A DNA stretch of 64,000 bases from Pseudomonadota bacterium (GTDB lineage: Bacteria > Pseudomonadota > Gammaproteobacteria > Burkholderiales > Rhodocyclaceae). Both the position numbers and the translations under genes were made by a program. The stretch spans positions 1-64,000 of the forward strand of contig JAFEDK010000016.1 of assembly GCA_018241665.1 (NCBI GenBank), given 5' to 3'. The notes beneath the pieces were generated by a model. The model did no database searches. It was not told the DNA's origin and saw nothing but the letters and a program-made list of their open reading frames with translations. This document shows positions 52,243-64,000 of this stretch, one piece after another (positions within the stretch are counted from its first letter, which is position 1; each line of letters begins with the position of its first letter).

Positions 52243-53076
52243 ATGCTGAACCCCAATGTGAAAAACGCTTTCCTGCGTGCCCGGCTTGTCACTGTGCTTG
52301 TTCCTCTTTGTACGGCTTTGGGCGGCTGTGGTCCGAACTGCCTTTCCATTTTTTCGCCCAGCGATTCACTCATGTGCAACGTGAGCGTGGCTGCCTTGAT
52401 CGTCGTCACCGCTCCCGTGATCGTGCCTGCCGTGCTGGTCAGCGGCGCCTACCACAAGATTGGAGAAGCGCTGGATAGCCACAAGGACAGTGTCGAGCGC
52501 CAGAAGCTCAAGGCCCGCGTCGAGAAAGGCGAGTTGGCTGCCAGTGAAGAATGTCTGTTCTCCTGTGGGTGGGCATTCGGCGAAGAACGGGGGCGCCTGC
52601 GCCGGATGGCGGCGGAGCAGGTCTTGCGGGAGTCTGCTGCACAAGATGATTTGTCTCCCAGGCAGCAGGCCTTGAGCTTTGCGGCCCACAAGGTATTGGC
52701 TGACCTCCTCTGGAAGGAAAACCCGGAGGCGCGCATCAAGCATCTGGGTGAAGCCCTGCGCCTCGGCCAGTCTCAGGGGATGTGGGATTACGTGCAAGCC
52801 AAGAAAGAAAAAGGGAAAGACAGGGGGCTGCCGGCTGCGGCGGACAGTTTCAGCGCTATCGCCGATCAGATCGTCATCGACCTGCTGGCGCTCAAGCACC
52901 AGGCCAAGGTCCAGACAGCCAGCGACGACAGCCTGCCTTTCGAATGTGATCTGACGGTCTTCGGGCGCCTGATCCCGCTCTCCGGGCGGAAGCCGAACGA
53001 GGAGTCGAAGCTGTGCGAGGAGGCAAAGGATCTCTGGAAAGACCAGCAGCGCAAGGCATCTCGACGCTCGGCATGA
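52243..53076 (+). CDS. Hypothetical lipoprotein
   Basis: A 277-residue protein with a lipoprotein-type signal (VTVLVPLCTALGGC), so it probably sits in the inner or outer membrane. A second hydrophobic stretch (VAALIVVTAPVIVPAVLVSGAY) follows around residues 45-66, then a charged helical domain including HKDSVERQKLKARVEKGELAASEECLFSCGWAFGEE and a repeat-like WKENPEARIKHLGEALRLGQSQ segment (TPR-like helix pair). I do not recognise a family. The upstream 75 bp is AT-rich relative to its surroundings. ATG 52243 is chosen because it gives the signal. Confidence 0.55.
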   Translation: MLNPNVKNAFLRARLVTVLVPLCTALGGCGPNCLSIFSPSDSLMCNVSVAALIVVTAPVIVPAVLVSGAYHKIGEALDSHKDSVERQKLKARVEKGELAASEECLFSCGWAFGEERGRLRRMAAEQVLRESAAQDDLSPRQQALSFAAHKVLADLLWKENPEARIKHLGEALRLGQSQGMWDYVQAKKEKGKDRGLPAAADSFSAIADQIVIDLLALKHQAKVQTASDDSLPFECDLTVFGRLIPLSGRKPNEESKLCEEAKDLWKDQQRKASRRSA

Positions 53077-53124
53077 TCTTCGGGGACAATCCGCGTCCGA
53101 CCACAGCCCGCCGAAGGGGACGCC

Positions 53125-53328
53125 ATGGAATCCCGACTGACCGAGATCGAGATCAAGCTCGCCCTCACCGAAGACCTGGTGGACACGCTCAACATGACTG
53201 TCCACCGCCAGCAGGAGCAGATCGATGCGCTGCAGCGCCAGATCCGCTTGCTCTACCAGCAGATGCAGTCCGCCACGCCGACCGCGGAGGCCCGCGATCT
53301 GCGCGACGAGATTCCACCGCATTATTGA
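53125..53328 (+). CDS. slyX: SlyX family protein
   Basis: A 67-residue coiled-coil protein starting ESRLTEIEIKLALTEDLVDTLN, with the family's QQEQIDALQRQIRLLYQQM heptads and the C-terminal DEIPPHY. SlyX is of unknown function and often lies near slyD or fkpA, not seen here. It starts 48 bp after the lipoprotein gene. Confidence 0.9.
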   Translation: MESRLTEIEIKLALTEDLVDTLNMTVHRQQEQIDALQRQIRLLYQQMQSATPTAEARDLRDEIPPHY

Positions 53329-53485
53329 GCGTGGGGCTTCCGTCCCGTCATTTCCTTGTTCCGTCACTGTCCGCAAGAGCGGATTCACGGCCCGTGTGGG
53401 ATTCGTCCTCCCGAGTCAAAACCACGCCGCTACAAGGGGTTTCTATCGGTATATGATTAGCCATCCAGCCTGAATAGAAAAACAA

Positions 53486-55674
53486 ATGAGCAAACACGCG
53501 ATTCGTGCGCTTTCGCTGGTGGTTTTCGTGGTGGTCGGTGTGTTGCTGGTGCTGTGGTCCAGCCAGCGCGGGGAGCGGCCGGAGGCTTCCGGCGGTGTGG
53601 CGGGGGGCGCCGCCAGGGCCGCGGCCAGCGACGTGCGCGAGCTGCGCCTCGGATTGAACATTGCCGCCGGTAGCGCGCTGCACGCGGCGGCCGTGCGTTT
53701 CGCCGAGCGGGTCGGTGAGCAGAGCAAGGGCCGGCTGAAGGTTACGGTATTCCCCGACCAGCAGCTGGGCAGCGATGACCAGATGCTCGAGATGGCGCGC
53801 AGCGGCAAGCTCGATCTGGTGCTGACGCCTACTGCCAAGCTCAGCTCGGCGATCCCCGCGATGCAGTACGCCGACCTGCCGTTCTATTTCACCAGCCGTG
53901 AAGAACTCTACGCGATGCTCGACGGTGAGCCGGGCCGCATGCTGCTGTCCAAGCTCAACGGGATCGACCTGGTCGGCCTGGCCTTCTGGGAGAACGGCTT
54001 CAAGCAGTTCACCGCCAATACGCCGATCCGCCGTCCGGAAGATTTTGCGAAGCTGCGCATCCGCACGATGAAGAGCCGGATCATCGCCGACCAGTTCGAG
54101 GTGCTTGGCGCGCAGGCCATTCCGATCGATTTCCACGCGACCTACAAGGCACTGGCCGATGGCGCGGTGGATGGCGAGGAAAACCCGCTGGTGGCCATCG
54201 TCGGGATGCGTTTCCACGAGGTGCAGAAGCACCTGACCGTCAGCAACCATGCCTACTTGGCCTATGTGTTCTCGGTCAGCAAGGCGGTCTTCGAGTCCTT
54301 GTCTCCCGAGCTGCGCGAAGTCATCCTGCGTAGCGCCCAGGAACTCACCGTGTGGGAGCGCCAGGAGACCTTCCGTCGCGAGACGCAGTTCATCGAAACC
54401 GTCCGCGCTGCCGGGGTGGAGATCCATACCCTGACGTCGGACGAGCGCGGGGCTTTCCGCAAGGCCCTGGCGCCGATCGCCGACAAGTTCGGCTTCGAGG
54501 TCGGCTACGACCTGCTGGTGAAGACCGAGGAGCTGCGCTATCAGCGGGAGGAGGCGGCCCAGGCCGCCAACCCTGGCCGCCGGCCGGCGGCGCTGGTGCT
54601 GGGTGTCGATGCGGATTTCTCGATGCGTAGTGCGCAGGGCGGCGGCGCCATTTACCGGGGCGTTCAGCTGGCCGCGGAGGAGATCAACGCCGACGGGGGC
54701 GTCCGGGGCGTGCCGCTGCGGGTGATCGGGCTCGATCACGCCACCAATTCCCTGGTCGGGCGCAAGAACCTCGAGCGCTTCGCTGCGATGCCGTCCATGC
54801 TGGGGGTGGTCGGGGGCGTCCAGACGGCGGTGATCGCCGACGAGCTGGATGACATCCATCGTTTGCAGATCCCCTTCCTGATCCCGTGGGGAACCGGGCG
54901 TGGCCTGGTCGAGCATGGCCATCGGCCGAACTACACCTTCCGGGTGTCGGTCAGTGACACGCTGGCAGCACCGTTCCTGCTGGAGCGCGCGTTGCGTGGC
55001 GGCGGACGGGTTGTCGTGCTGCTCGAGCGCTCCGCCTGGGGGCGCAGCAATGACGAGGTGCTCAGGCCGGTCATTGAGCGCTTGCCGGCCGGCCGGGTCG
55101 AGATCGAGTGGTTCAACGTCGGCGATGCCGGCACTGAAGCCAAGCTGCGCGCCATCGGCGGCGGCAATGCCGCGGCACTGGTGCTGGTGGCCAATGCCGT
55201 CGAAAGCCAGAAGATTGTGCAGATGCTGGCACGCCAGGACAAGCCGTTGCCGGTATTCGCCCACGTGGGGCTGACCAGCGGCAACTTCTGGCAGACCACC
55301 CAGGCGGCCCTGCAGCGCGTGGACCTGCGTTTCGTGCAGTCCATCCTGATGGATGATGCGGCGACGCACCCGCGCTTCCGGAAGTTCCTCCTGCGTTACC
55401 GGGAACGCTATGGCCTCGGCCGGGACGAGATGGTGCCGTCGCTGATCGCCACCGTGCATGCCTACGAGCTGACCCACATGCTGGCCCGGGCGGCCCGCCA
55501 GGTGCGGCCCGACGATCACGCGGCGGTGCGCGGCGCGCTGGAAGCGCTGGGGGCCTACCCGGGCGTGCTGCGTGATTACAACCCGCCTTTCACCGCGGAT
55601 CGTCACGATGCGCTTGAGCGCGGACAACTGCGCCTGGCGCGTTTCGACGCCCGCGGCCGGATCGTGATTGCAGA

Positions 55675-55678
<4 letters not shown>
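53486..55678 (+). CDS. Fused TRAP-type and ABC-type periplasmic solute-binding protein
   Basis: A 730-residue protein. Residues ~8-25 form a hydrophobic helix without a clear cleavage site, so it is probably a membrane anchor. Residues ~52-345 are a DctP-like TRAP solute-binding domain ([23 protein letters not shown] and [30 protein letters not shown], including the conserved Arg that pairs with a carboxylate). Residues ~370-715 are a branched-chain amino-acid-type Peripla_BP_6 domain ([32 protein letters not shown]). The stop overlaps the kinase start by 4 bp. No transporter is encoded nearby, so this is probably a sensor ligand receptor. Confidence 0.85.
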
Positions 55679-58689
<3,011 letters not shown>

Positions 58690-58784
58690 GCTGAGCCCGC
58701 AAGTACCCGAACTGGGCGTTCTCGCACTGGATTGAAGTGACGGAGTGCCACAGGGCTGGGGGACTCCACGCGTATCATCCTGGC

Positions 58785-59864
58785 ATGAGCTTGGGTGGTT
58801 TCTCCTTTCGTCCGGTGCCGGCGCTCGTGCTGGCGGCCGGCATCCTGTTCGGCCTTTTCGCGGGGTGCGTCCACGCGTCCGGCGTGCTGCGGGTGCTCGC
58901 CTGGCCCGGCTATGCGGATGAGGAGGTGGTCCGGAGCTTTGAGCGCGTGAGCGGCGCACGGGTCGAGCTGAGCATCGTCGATTCCGACGAAAGCCTGTGG
59001 CAGAAGGTCAGCGCCAACGGCGGGCGCGACTTCGACGTCATGGCCGTCAATACTGCCGAGTTGCAGCGCTATATCGCAACAGGCCTGGTCCAGCCGGTCG
59101 ATCCGGCGCGGATCGCCGGCACCCGTCGCCAGCTGCCGCGTTTCCGCCAGCTGAATGAGATTCCGGGGCTGGTCCATGTCCGCAAGGGCCGGGCCGAGGC
59201 CTACGCGATTCCCTACACCTATTCCACGATGGGGCTGATCTACGATCGCCGGCAGTTCGCCGCGGCGCCGACCTCCATTTCCTCCCTGTGGGACCCCCGT
59301 TACCGGGGCCGTGTGCTGGCCTATGGCGGCGGCGCCCACAGTTTCTCGCTGGCCGCCCAGAGCCTCGGTGTGGCATCGCCGTTTCGCCTGCAGGGCGGAG
59401 AGTGGGCGCAGGCGGTGGACCGGCTCATCGAGCTGCGTCGCAACGTGCTGGGCTTCTACACCCGTCCGGAGGAGTCGGTACGCCTGTTCTTGCGCCACCG
59501 CTCCGCGCTGATGTTCGCCAACTACGGATTGCAGCAACTGCACATGCTGAGGGCTGCCGGTGCCGACGTGGGTTACGTGATTCCCCGCGAAGGCGCGCTG
59601 GCCTGGCTGGATTGCTGGGCGATCACCCGCGGCGCGCGGGATGTCGCGCTGGCGCATGCGTGGATAGACCACCTGCTCGGCGATACGGCCAGCGGCCTGC
59701 TGGTCCGCCGCCAGGGACTGGCCAATACCCTGGTCGAGTCGGATGCGGGCGGTCCGGCCGACCATATCGTCTGGCTTGCCGAGGTCGAGGACGCCGCGCG
59801 GCGGGAGCGCCTGTGGGGGCGTATCCACTCGGGCGACCGGGCCACGCGGGTGCTGGCGCCATGA
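58785..59864 (+). CDS. Periplasmic polyamine-type solute-binding protein (PotD/PotF-like)
   Basis: A 359-residue exported binding protein. The signal sequence VPALVLAAGILFGLFAGCVHASG is followed by VLRVLAWPGYADEEVVRSFERVSGARVELSIVDSDE, the typical beginning of spermidine/putrescine-binding proteins, and AYAIPYTYSTMGLIYDRRQF. No ABC permease or ATPase follows. Instead the stop overlaps the diguanylate cyclase start by 4 bp. It may feed ligand information to that enzyme. I prefer ATG 58785 over the in-frame GTG at 58737; neither has a clear ribosome-binding site. Confidence 0.85.
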   Translation: MSLGGFSFRPVPALVLAAGILFGLFAGCVHASGVLRVLAWPGYADEEVVRSFERVSGARVELSIVDSDESLWQKVSANGGRDFDVMAVNTAELQRYIATGLVQPVDPARIAGTRRQLPRFRQLNEIPGLVHVRKGRAEAYAIPYTYSTMGLIYDRRQFAAAPTSISSLWDPRYRGRVLAYGGGAHSFSLAAQSLGVASPFRLQGGEWAQAVDRLIELRRNVLGFYTRPEESVRLFLRHRSALMFANYGLQQLHMLRAAGADVGYVIPREGALAWLDCWAITRGARDVALAHAWIDHLLGDTASGLLVRRQGLANTLVESDAGGPADHIVWLAEVEDAARRERLWGRIHSGDRATRVLAP

Positions 59865-61588
59865 AGATGGGCATCGCCGTCCGCCTGGGCCTCGCGCTGG
59901 CCATCGTCGGCGTGCTGGCGGCGGGGCTGACCGGCTATTACGGCTATGCCGAAAGCCGCGCCATGCTGGTGGCGGCGGCGGAGGAGCGCCTGCTCACCTC
60001 CACGCGGGTGCTGGTGCGCCAGCTGGCGGTCGGGCTCGAAAACACCGCCCGGGATGTGCGCCTGATTGCCGGCCACCCCCAGGCGGTACGCCTGTTGCGG
60101 CGCGACGACCCGGCGCTGCAGGCGGGCAGCGAGAAGAACGCCGCGCTGCTTTTCCAGCGCATGCTGGAGACCCATCCCGAGTACTTCCAGATGCGTCTGA
60201 TCGATGCGGCCGACCACGGCGTCGAGCGCATCCGTGTGGACCGGGATGCTGATGAGGTGGTCCGTGTCGAGGAGGGCGAACTGCAGGAAAAGGGCCATTA
60301 CCCCTATGTCTTCGAGACGCTGCGCCTGCCGCCCGGCGCGGTGTTCATCTCCCGGGCCGGCATCAACCATGAGGTTGGCGCCCACGCCGGGCAGGACAAA
60401 CCGTCCTTGCAGGTAGCGGCCCCGGTGCGCGAGACGCCTGACGGCCCGGCACTCGGGCTGGTGGTGATCAATGTCGATCTGAACGGCCTGTTCGCCCAGT
60501 TGGCCGCCGATCTGCCCGCCGGCCAGCAGCTCTATCTGGCCAATGGAGACGGCGATTTCCTGATCCATCCCGATCCGTACCAGGCCTTCGCCTTCGACCG
60601 CGGGCAGCTGGCCCGTGTGCAGGATCAGTTTCCCGCTGCCGAGCCGCTGCTGGCAGAGGGGGCGGCAGCGTCCGGACAGCTGGTGACGACATCACGGCCG
60701 GCGGGGCAGGAGGCCGTCGTGGCCGCCTTCATGCGCCAGCACTTCACGACGCTGCACAGTGAGGACGATTTCATCCTCGGCCTGTCCCAGCCCCTCGCGG
60801 CGGTGGTGGAGCAGAGTGAGCGCCTCGGGGCGGCGACCCTGCGCATCGTGCTGGGCTTCAGCGCGTTGGCCGTGCTGCTGGCCTTCCTGCTGGCGCGGGC
60901 GCTGACCCGTCCGCTCAACCAGATCGTGGAGGCAGTGCGGGGCTTTGTGCCGGGGGCGGCCGGGCAGCGTCTGCCGAGCCGGCGGCGGGACGAGATCGGC
61001 GTGCTGGCGCGCACCATCGAGGACATGCAGCAGCAGATCCGCGCCCAGTTCGACAGCCTGGAGGACAAGCAGCGGGCCCTCGACCGCCTGGCCAGCCATG
61101 ACAGCCTGACCGGGCTGCCGAACCGGCGGTTGTTCCTCGACCGGCTCGACCAGGCCCTGGCCCATGCGCGACGCAACAATGGGCAGCTGGCCCTGCTGTT
61201 CATCGACCTGGACAACTTCAAGACCATCAACGACAGCCTGGGGCACGCGGCTGGCGATGCGGTGCTGTGCGCTGCCGCGGTGCGCCTGCAGCAACTGGTG
61301 CGGGCCAGTGATACCGTTGCGCGCCTGGGGGGAGACGAGTTCATCATCCTGCTGGATGGCGCCGACGATCCCGAGGCCATCGCCCAGATCGCCGGTAAGG
61401 CACTGGATGCCCTGGCCCAGCCCGTCATGCACATGGGCGAAGCCCTGCTTTCCGGCGGCAGCATCGGCGTATCCCGCTATCCCTACGATGCGACCGGCGC
61501 CACCGAACTCATCGCCGTCGCCGACAAGGCCATGTACCGGGCCAAGAGCGGCGGCCGCCAGCGGGCCTGCTTCGCGGACCTGGCCTGA
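59861..61588 (+). CDS. Membrane diguanylate cyclase with dCache-like sensor
   Basis: A 575-residue signalling protein. Membrane helices at about residues 7-27 and 326-346 bracket a ~300-residue periplasmic sensor, likely dCache. A HAMP region (TRPLNQIVEAVRGFVPG) and a coiled-coil linker lead to the GGDEF domain, which starts SHDSLTGLPNRRLFLDRLDQ. The active site GGDEF (about 490-494) is intact, and the inhibitory I-site RASD lies 5 residues before it, so it should make c-di-GMP under product inhibition. It is coupled to the upstream polyamine-type binding protein by an ATGA overlap. Confidence 0.93.
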   Translation: MKMGIAVRLGLALAIVGVLAAGLTGYYGYAESRAMLVAAAEERLLTSTRVLVRQLAVGLENTARDVRLIAGHPQAVRLLRRDDPALQAGSEKNAALLFQRMLETHPEYFQMRLIDAADHGVERIRVDRDADEVVRVEEGELQEKGHYPYVFETLRLPPGAVFISRAGINHEVGAHAGQDKPSLQVAAPVRETPDGPALGLVVINVDLNGLFAQLAADLPAGQQLYLANGDGDFLIHPDPYQAFAFDRGQLARVQDQFPAAEPLLAEGAAASGQLVTTSRPAGQEAVVAAFMRQHFTTLHSEDDFILGLSQPLAAVVEQSERLGAATLRIVLGFSALAVLLAFLLARALTRPLNQIVEAVRGFVPGAAGQRLPSRRRDEIGVLARTIEDMQQQIRAQFDSLEDKQRALDRLASHDSLTGLPNRRLFLDRLDQALAHARRNNGQLALLFIDLDNFKTINDSLGHAAGDAVLCAAAVRLQQLVRASDTVARLGGDEFIILLDGADDPEAIAQIAGKALDALAQPVMHMGEALLSGGSIGVSRYPYDATGATELIAVADKAMYRAKSGGRQRACFADLA

Positions 61589-61670
61589 GCCCGGCGCGCT
61601 GCCCGATACGGGGGGCGTGCGTGAAGGATGCGGGCGAGCCTCGTGGGAGGAGGCTCTGCGGGCCGAAACT

Positions 61671-61741
61671 CCGTGAGGGCGAATTCATTCGCCCTCAGCC
61701 GGTTGGATGCTGTCCGCGGGCGAATGAATTCGCCCCCACGG
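61671..61741. repeat. REP/BIME-like palindromic pair, copy 5
   Basis: GGGCGAATTCATTCGCCC and GGGCGAATGAATTCGCCC with outer arms CCGTGAG and CCCACGG. It lies between the convergent diguanylate cyclase and 61784 genes. Confidence 0.9.
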
Positions 61742-61783
61742 GAGGAAAAAAGCCAAGGGCCGGGCCGGCGGCGGCCCGGTGCC

Positions 61784-62683
61784 TCAGTGCAGGGTTTCCG
61801 GCTTGGTCAGCGGCTGCACGTCCACCCACACGTCGCTGCCGTCGTCGCTCTCACGGATTTGCAGGCCGAAGCTGGCAAAGGCGGCCTGCACGTCGCGGCG
61901 CAGCGGAATGTCGGCCAGTTCGCCGGGGCCGATGGCGTGGCCGGCTGCCAGGTGCTGGGCGGCGGCGGTCCAGATCGGCGACAGGAAGGATTTGGACACC
62001 AGCTCGTGCATGTCGGCGCTGATGGCGGACAGCGGCTGGCCGAGGCCGTCCAGGTAGCCCTGCACGTGGGCCACCGCCTGCATCAGATGGGCGATGCGGC
62101 CGAGGCTCTTGGAGAACAGGCCGTCCAGGTCCTGGTCGGCGAAGTACAGCGTGATCTCTTCCTGCATGCCGTCCGGCAGGGCCTGCAACAGGGCAGCCAG
62201 GTGGTTCAGCAGCAGGTCGGAGTCGGCCGGCACCGACCAGGCGCTACGCCGGTTGATGCGGTATTCCTGCCACATCGCCGTGACGATGGGGGCCAGCGCC
62301 TTGGCCAGCGGGGCTTCGGACGTGGCCGCCGCCGGTGTCGTCAGGGCGTCGTGCACGCGCCAGCATTCCTTGTGCAGGTGATGGATCAGCCGCGCGATCT
62401 CGGCGCCGTCGCCGGACAGGATCTGCCACAGCTTGCCGCCGTCGAAGAGCAGGGCCAGCTTGCCTTCATCAGCGACGATGCGCGACAGGTGCTCGTCGGC
62501 CACCGGCGTTGCGCCGAAGCGTTGTTCGGCGGCGGGCAGGTCGTCGGTGACGCGGATGCGCGACAGGCTGGACAGGTCGAGGTCCTCGTCCCGGTCCTGG
62601 ATGCGCTCCAGCAGCGCTTCGATGACCTGGCCCAGGGTCTTGGCGTTGGCGGTGGAGATCGGGCCGTCGAATTCGATATTCAT
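61784..62683 (-). CDS. Hypothetical cytoplasmic protein
   Basis: A 299-residue soluble, largely helical protein without a signal or membrane segment and without any motif I recognise. It starts NIEFDGPISTANAKTLGQVIEALLERIQDRDEDLDLSSLSRIRVTDDL, and includes WQEYRINRRSAWSVPADSDLLLNHLAALLQALPDGMQEEITLYFADQDLDGLF. Its length, intact frame and intergenic spacing to a REP element on each side support a real gene. The function is unknown. Confidence 0.65.
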   Translation of the reverse strand: MNIEFDGPISTANAKTLGQVIEALLERIQDRDEDLDLSSLSRIRVTDDLPAAEQRFGATPVADEHLSRIVADEGKLALLFDGGKLWQILSGDGAEIARLIHHLHKECWRVHDALTTPAAATSEAPLAKALAPIVTAMWQEYRINRRSAWSVPADSDLLLNHLAALLQALPDGMQEEITLYFADQDLDGLFSKSLGRIAHLMQAVAHVQGYLDGLGQPLSAISADMHELVSKSFLSPIWTAAAQHLAAGHAIGPGELADIPLRRDVQAAFASFGLQIRESDDGSDVWVDVQPLTKPETLH

Positions 62684-62733
62684 GGTCGGCGGATGGGTCC
62701 TGGCGTGAACGACGTGAAATAGGGGGCCAATGA

Positions 62734-62818
62734 TGCGGGGGTGAATTCATTCACCCCCGGTCGCTTGAGTGGCGGGTTCCATTGCTCGGCGTCGGTGGGC
62801 GAATGAATTCGCCCCCAC
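62734..62818. repeat. REP/BIME-like palindromic pair, copy 6 (compensated variant)
   Basis: The left half reads GGGTGAATTCATTCACCC: both arms differ from the family at complementary positions, so the palindrome is kept. The right half GGGCGAATGAATTCGCCC is canonical. The spacer (about 37 bp) is longer than in the other copies. Confidence 0.85.
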
Positions 62819-62844
62819 AGTGGGTTGACGCTTCGGAGGGCCGC

Positions 62845-63693
62845 TTACTCTTCGACGTGGCGCAGGGACAGGTCGATGGCGCGTACGTCCTTGGTCAGGC
62901 TGCCGATGGAGATGCGGTCCACGCCGGTTTCGGCGATGGCGCGCACGCGCTCGAGGTTCACGCCGCCGGAGGCTTCCAGTTCGGCGCGGCCCTTGTTGAT
63001 GCCGACCGCGTCGCGCATCTCGTCGAGCGTCATGTTGTCGAGGAGGATCATCTTGGCGCCGGCGGTGAGGGCTTCCTCGAGCTGGACCAGGTTCTCGACT
63101 TCGACTTCGATGAACACGTTGGACGGGGCGATGGCGCGGGCCTGCTCGATCACCGCCTTGATGCTGCCGGCGGCGATGATGTGGTTTTCCTTGATCAGGA
63201 TGCCGTCGTAGAGGCCGACACGATGATTGGTGCCGCCGCCGACCGTGACCGCGTACTTCTGCGCCAGGCGCAGGCCGGGCAGGGTCTTGCGGGTGTCGAC
63301 GATCTTGGCCTGGGTGCCGGCGACGGCCTGCACGAAGGTGGATGTGAGCGTCGCGGTGCCGGACAGCAGCTGAACGAAGTTCAGCGCGGTGCGCTCGGCG
63401 GTGAGCAGCGCGCGGGCGCTGGCATCCACCTCGCACAGCAGCTGGCCGGGCTTGATGCGCTCGCCGTCGCGGGCGTGCCAGATCACCGAGGCGTCCGGCT
63501 CGAGCGTGGTGAAGGCGGCGTCGAACCACGCGGTGCCGCACAGCACGGCGTCTTCGCGGGTGATCACGCGGCCGCGGGCGGTACGGTTGGTCGGGATGAG
63601 GCGGGCGGTGAGGTCGCCGGTGCCGATGTCTTCGGCCAGGGAGGCCGCCACGGAGCGCTGGACTTCAACGCGAAGCTGTTCTGCAAATTCCAT
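62845..63693 (-). CDS. nadC: Nicotinate-nucleotide pyrophosphorylase (quinolinate phosphoribosyltransferase)
   Basis: Converts quinolinate and PRPP to nicotinate mononucleotide in NAD synthesis. It has 282 residues. It contains AEDIGTGDLTARLIP, DTRKTLPGLRLAQKYAVTVGGGTNHR and ASGGVNLERVRAIAETGVDRISIG, the substrate-binding and phosphate-binding signatures. nadB is in the same window (9826) but 51 kb away, so these steps are not in one operon. It is divergent from the glutamate synthase-like gene. Confidence 0.96.
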   Translation of the reverse strand: MEFAEQLRVEVQRSVAASLAEDIGTGDLTARLIPTNRTARGRVITREDAVLCGTAWFDAAFTTLEPDASVIWHARDGERIKPGQLLCEVDASARALLTAERTALNFVQLLSGTATLTSTFVQAVAGTQAKIVDTRKTLPGLRLAQKYAVTVGGGTNHRVGLYDGILIKENHIIAAGSIKAVIEQARAIAPSNVFIEVEVENLVQLEEALTAGAKMILLDNMTLDEMRDAVGINKGRAELEASGGVNLERVRAIAETGVDRISIGSLTKDVRAIDLSLRHVEE

Positions 63694-63748
63694 CGGGGTT
63701 CACCTAAGATGTATCGGCCCGAATTCTAACACTTGGGGGGAGCGCGTC

Positions 63749-64000
63749 ATGGGCACGATGATGGGGGTGCTGGAGGTCAGCCTGGGGGTGTTGATCGCGT
63801 TGGTGCTGGTGGGCGCCACGACCTACTGGTATGTGCAGGACATTACCCAGAAGAAGCACGCGATCCTGCGCAACTATCCGCTGATCGGGCATCTGCGCTA
63901 TTTCTTCGAGCAGCTCGGCGAATATTTCCGCCAGTACTTCTTCCTCGGCGACCGGGAGGAGATGCCCTTCAACCGGGCTACCCGCGGCTGGGTGTATCGC
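63749..64000 (+). CDS. FMN-binding glutamate synthase family protein (partial, runs off the window)
   Basis: The first 84 codons of a GltB-like gene: MGTMMGVLEVSLGVLIALVL forms an N-terminal membrane segment, followed by TTYWYVQDITQKKHAILRNYPLIGHLRYFFEQLGEYFRQYFFLGDREEMPFNRATRGWVYR. That matches the N-terminus of FMN-binding glutamate synthase-like proteins (the FMN domain would lie downstream). A GGGGGGAG ribosome-binding site precedes the ATG. The 3' end is outside the window. Confidence 0.85.
   Translation, partial: MGTMMGVLEVSLGVLIALVLVGATTYWYVQDITQKKHAILRNYPLIGHLRYFFEQLGEYFRQYFFLGDREEMPFNRATRGWVYR

Noticed and set aside
53348-55627. Long antisense frame opposite the solute-binding fusion
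   Set aside because: The fusion protein on the plus strand has clear domains in order; the antisense product is His/Arg/Gln-rich without motifs.

Overview
This is a high-GC, gene-dense chromosomal segment from a betaproteobacterium. The gene orders yceF/yceD-rpmF-plsX-fabHDG-acpP-fabF, rpoE-rseABC-mucD, and lepA-lepB-rnc-era-recO-pdxJ-acpS-nagZ-uvrC-pgsA-tRNA are typical of that class. A Rhodocyclales-like host (Azonexus, Zoogloea or Dechloromonas type) is my best inference, but it is not proven from the sequence. I see no rRNA operon, phage, transposase or CRISPR array.

Layout. 1-2645: a HAD phosphatase whose 5' end looks broken, a Rieske protein, an S49 peptidase and a convergent tetrapyrrole-type methyltransferase. 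2649-9829: the fatty-acid/phospholipid cluster, driven by a strong sigma-70 promoter close to yceD, with a terminator-like hairpin between rpmF and plsX. 9826-15880: nadB facing away from the envelope-stress operon rpoE-rseA-rseB-rseC-mucD, which has a good sigma-E promoter, then a glutaredoxin-like gene. 15890-26209: a lepA leader with two hairpins, a long housekeeping operon (translation, secretion, RNA processing, DNA repair, cofactors, phospholipid), then tRNA-Gly/tRNA-Cys/tRNA-Gly with a consensus promoter and a terminator. 26210-37531: mostly small conserved or hypothetical genes, methyltransferases, RbgA, an MscS channel fused to a cyclic-nucleotide domain, a HIT protein, a thioredoxin-like cluster, an SBF-type symporter with a divergent AraC regulator, and a GntR regulator.

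37531-44998 is a complete malonate-utilisation locus. It has a GntR regulator, the MadL/MadM uptake pair, the decarboxylase subunits MdcA, MdcC, MdcD and MdcE, the prosthetic-group enzymes MdcG and MdcB, and the malonyl transacylase MdcH. Palindromic candidate operators lie in the divergent gap.

44999-64000 holds hypotheticals, RlhA, a hybrid histidine kinase, DUF924, SlyX and nadC, plus an unusual sensory island at 53486-61588. In the island, a membrane-anchored protein with TRAP-type and ABC-type solute-binding domains in tandem is translationally coupled to a multidomain hybrid kinase. It is followed by a polyamine-type binding protein translationally coupled to a diguanylate cyclase. No transporter subunit is present. 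This is the best candidate here for an undescribed system: periplasmic ligand capture feeding phosphorelay and c-di-GMP outputs.

Six intergenic gaps carry a REP/BIME-like element, a pair of 18-bp palindromes inside longer inverted arms. One copy shows compensatory base changes, which suggests the fold is selected.
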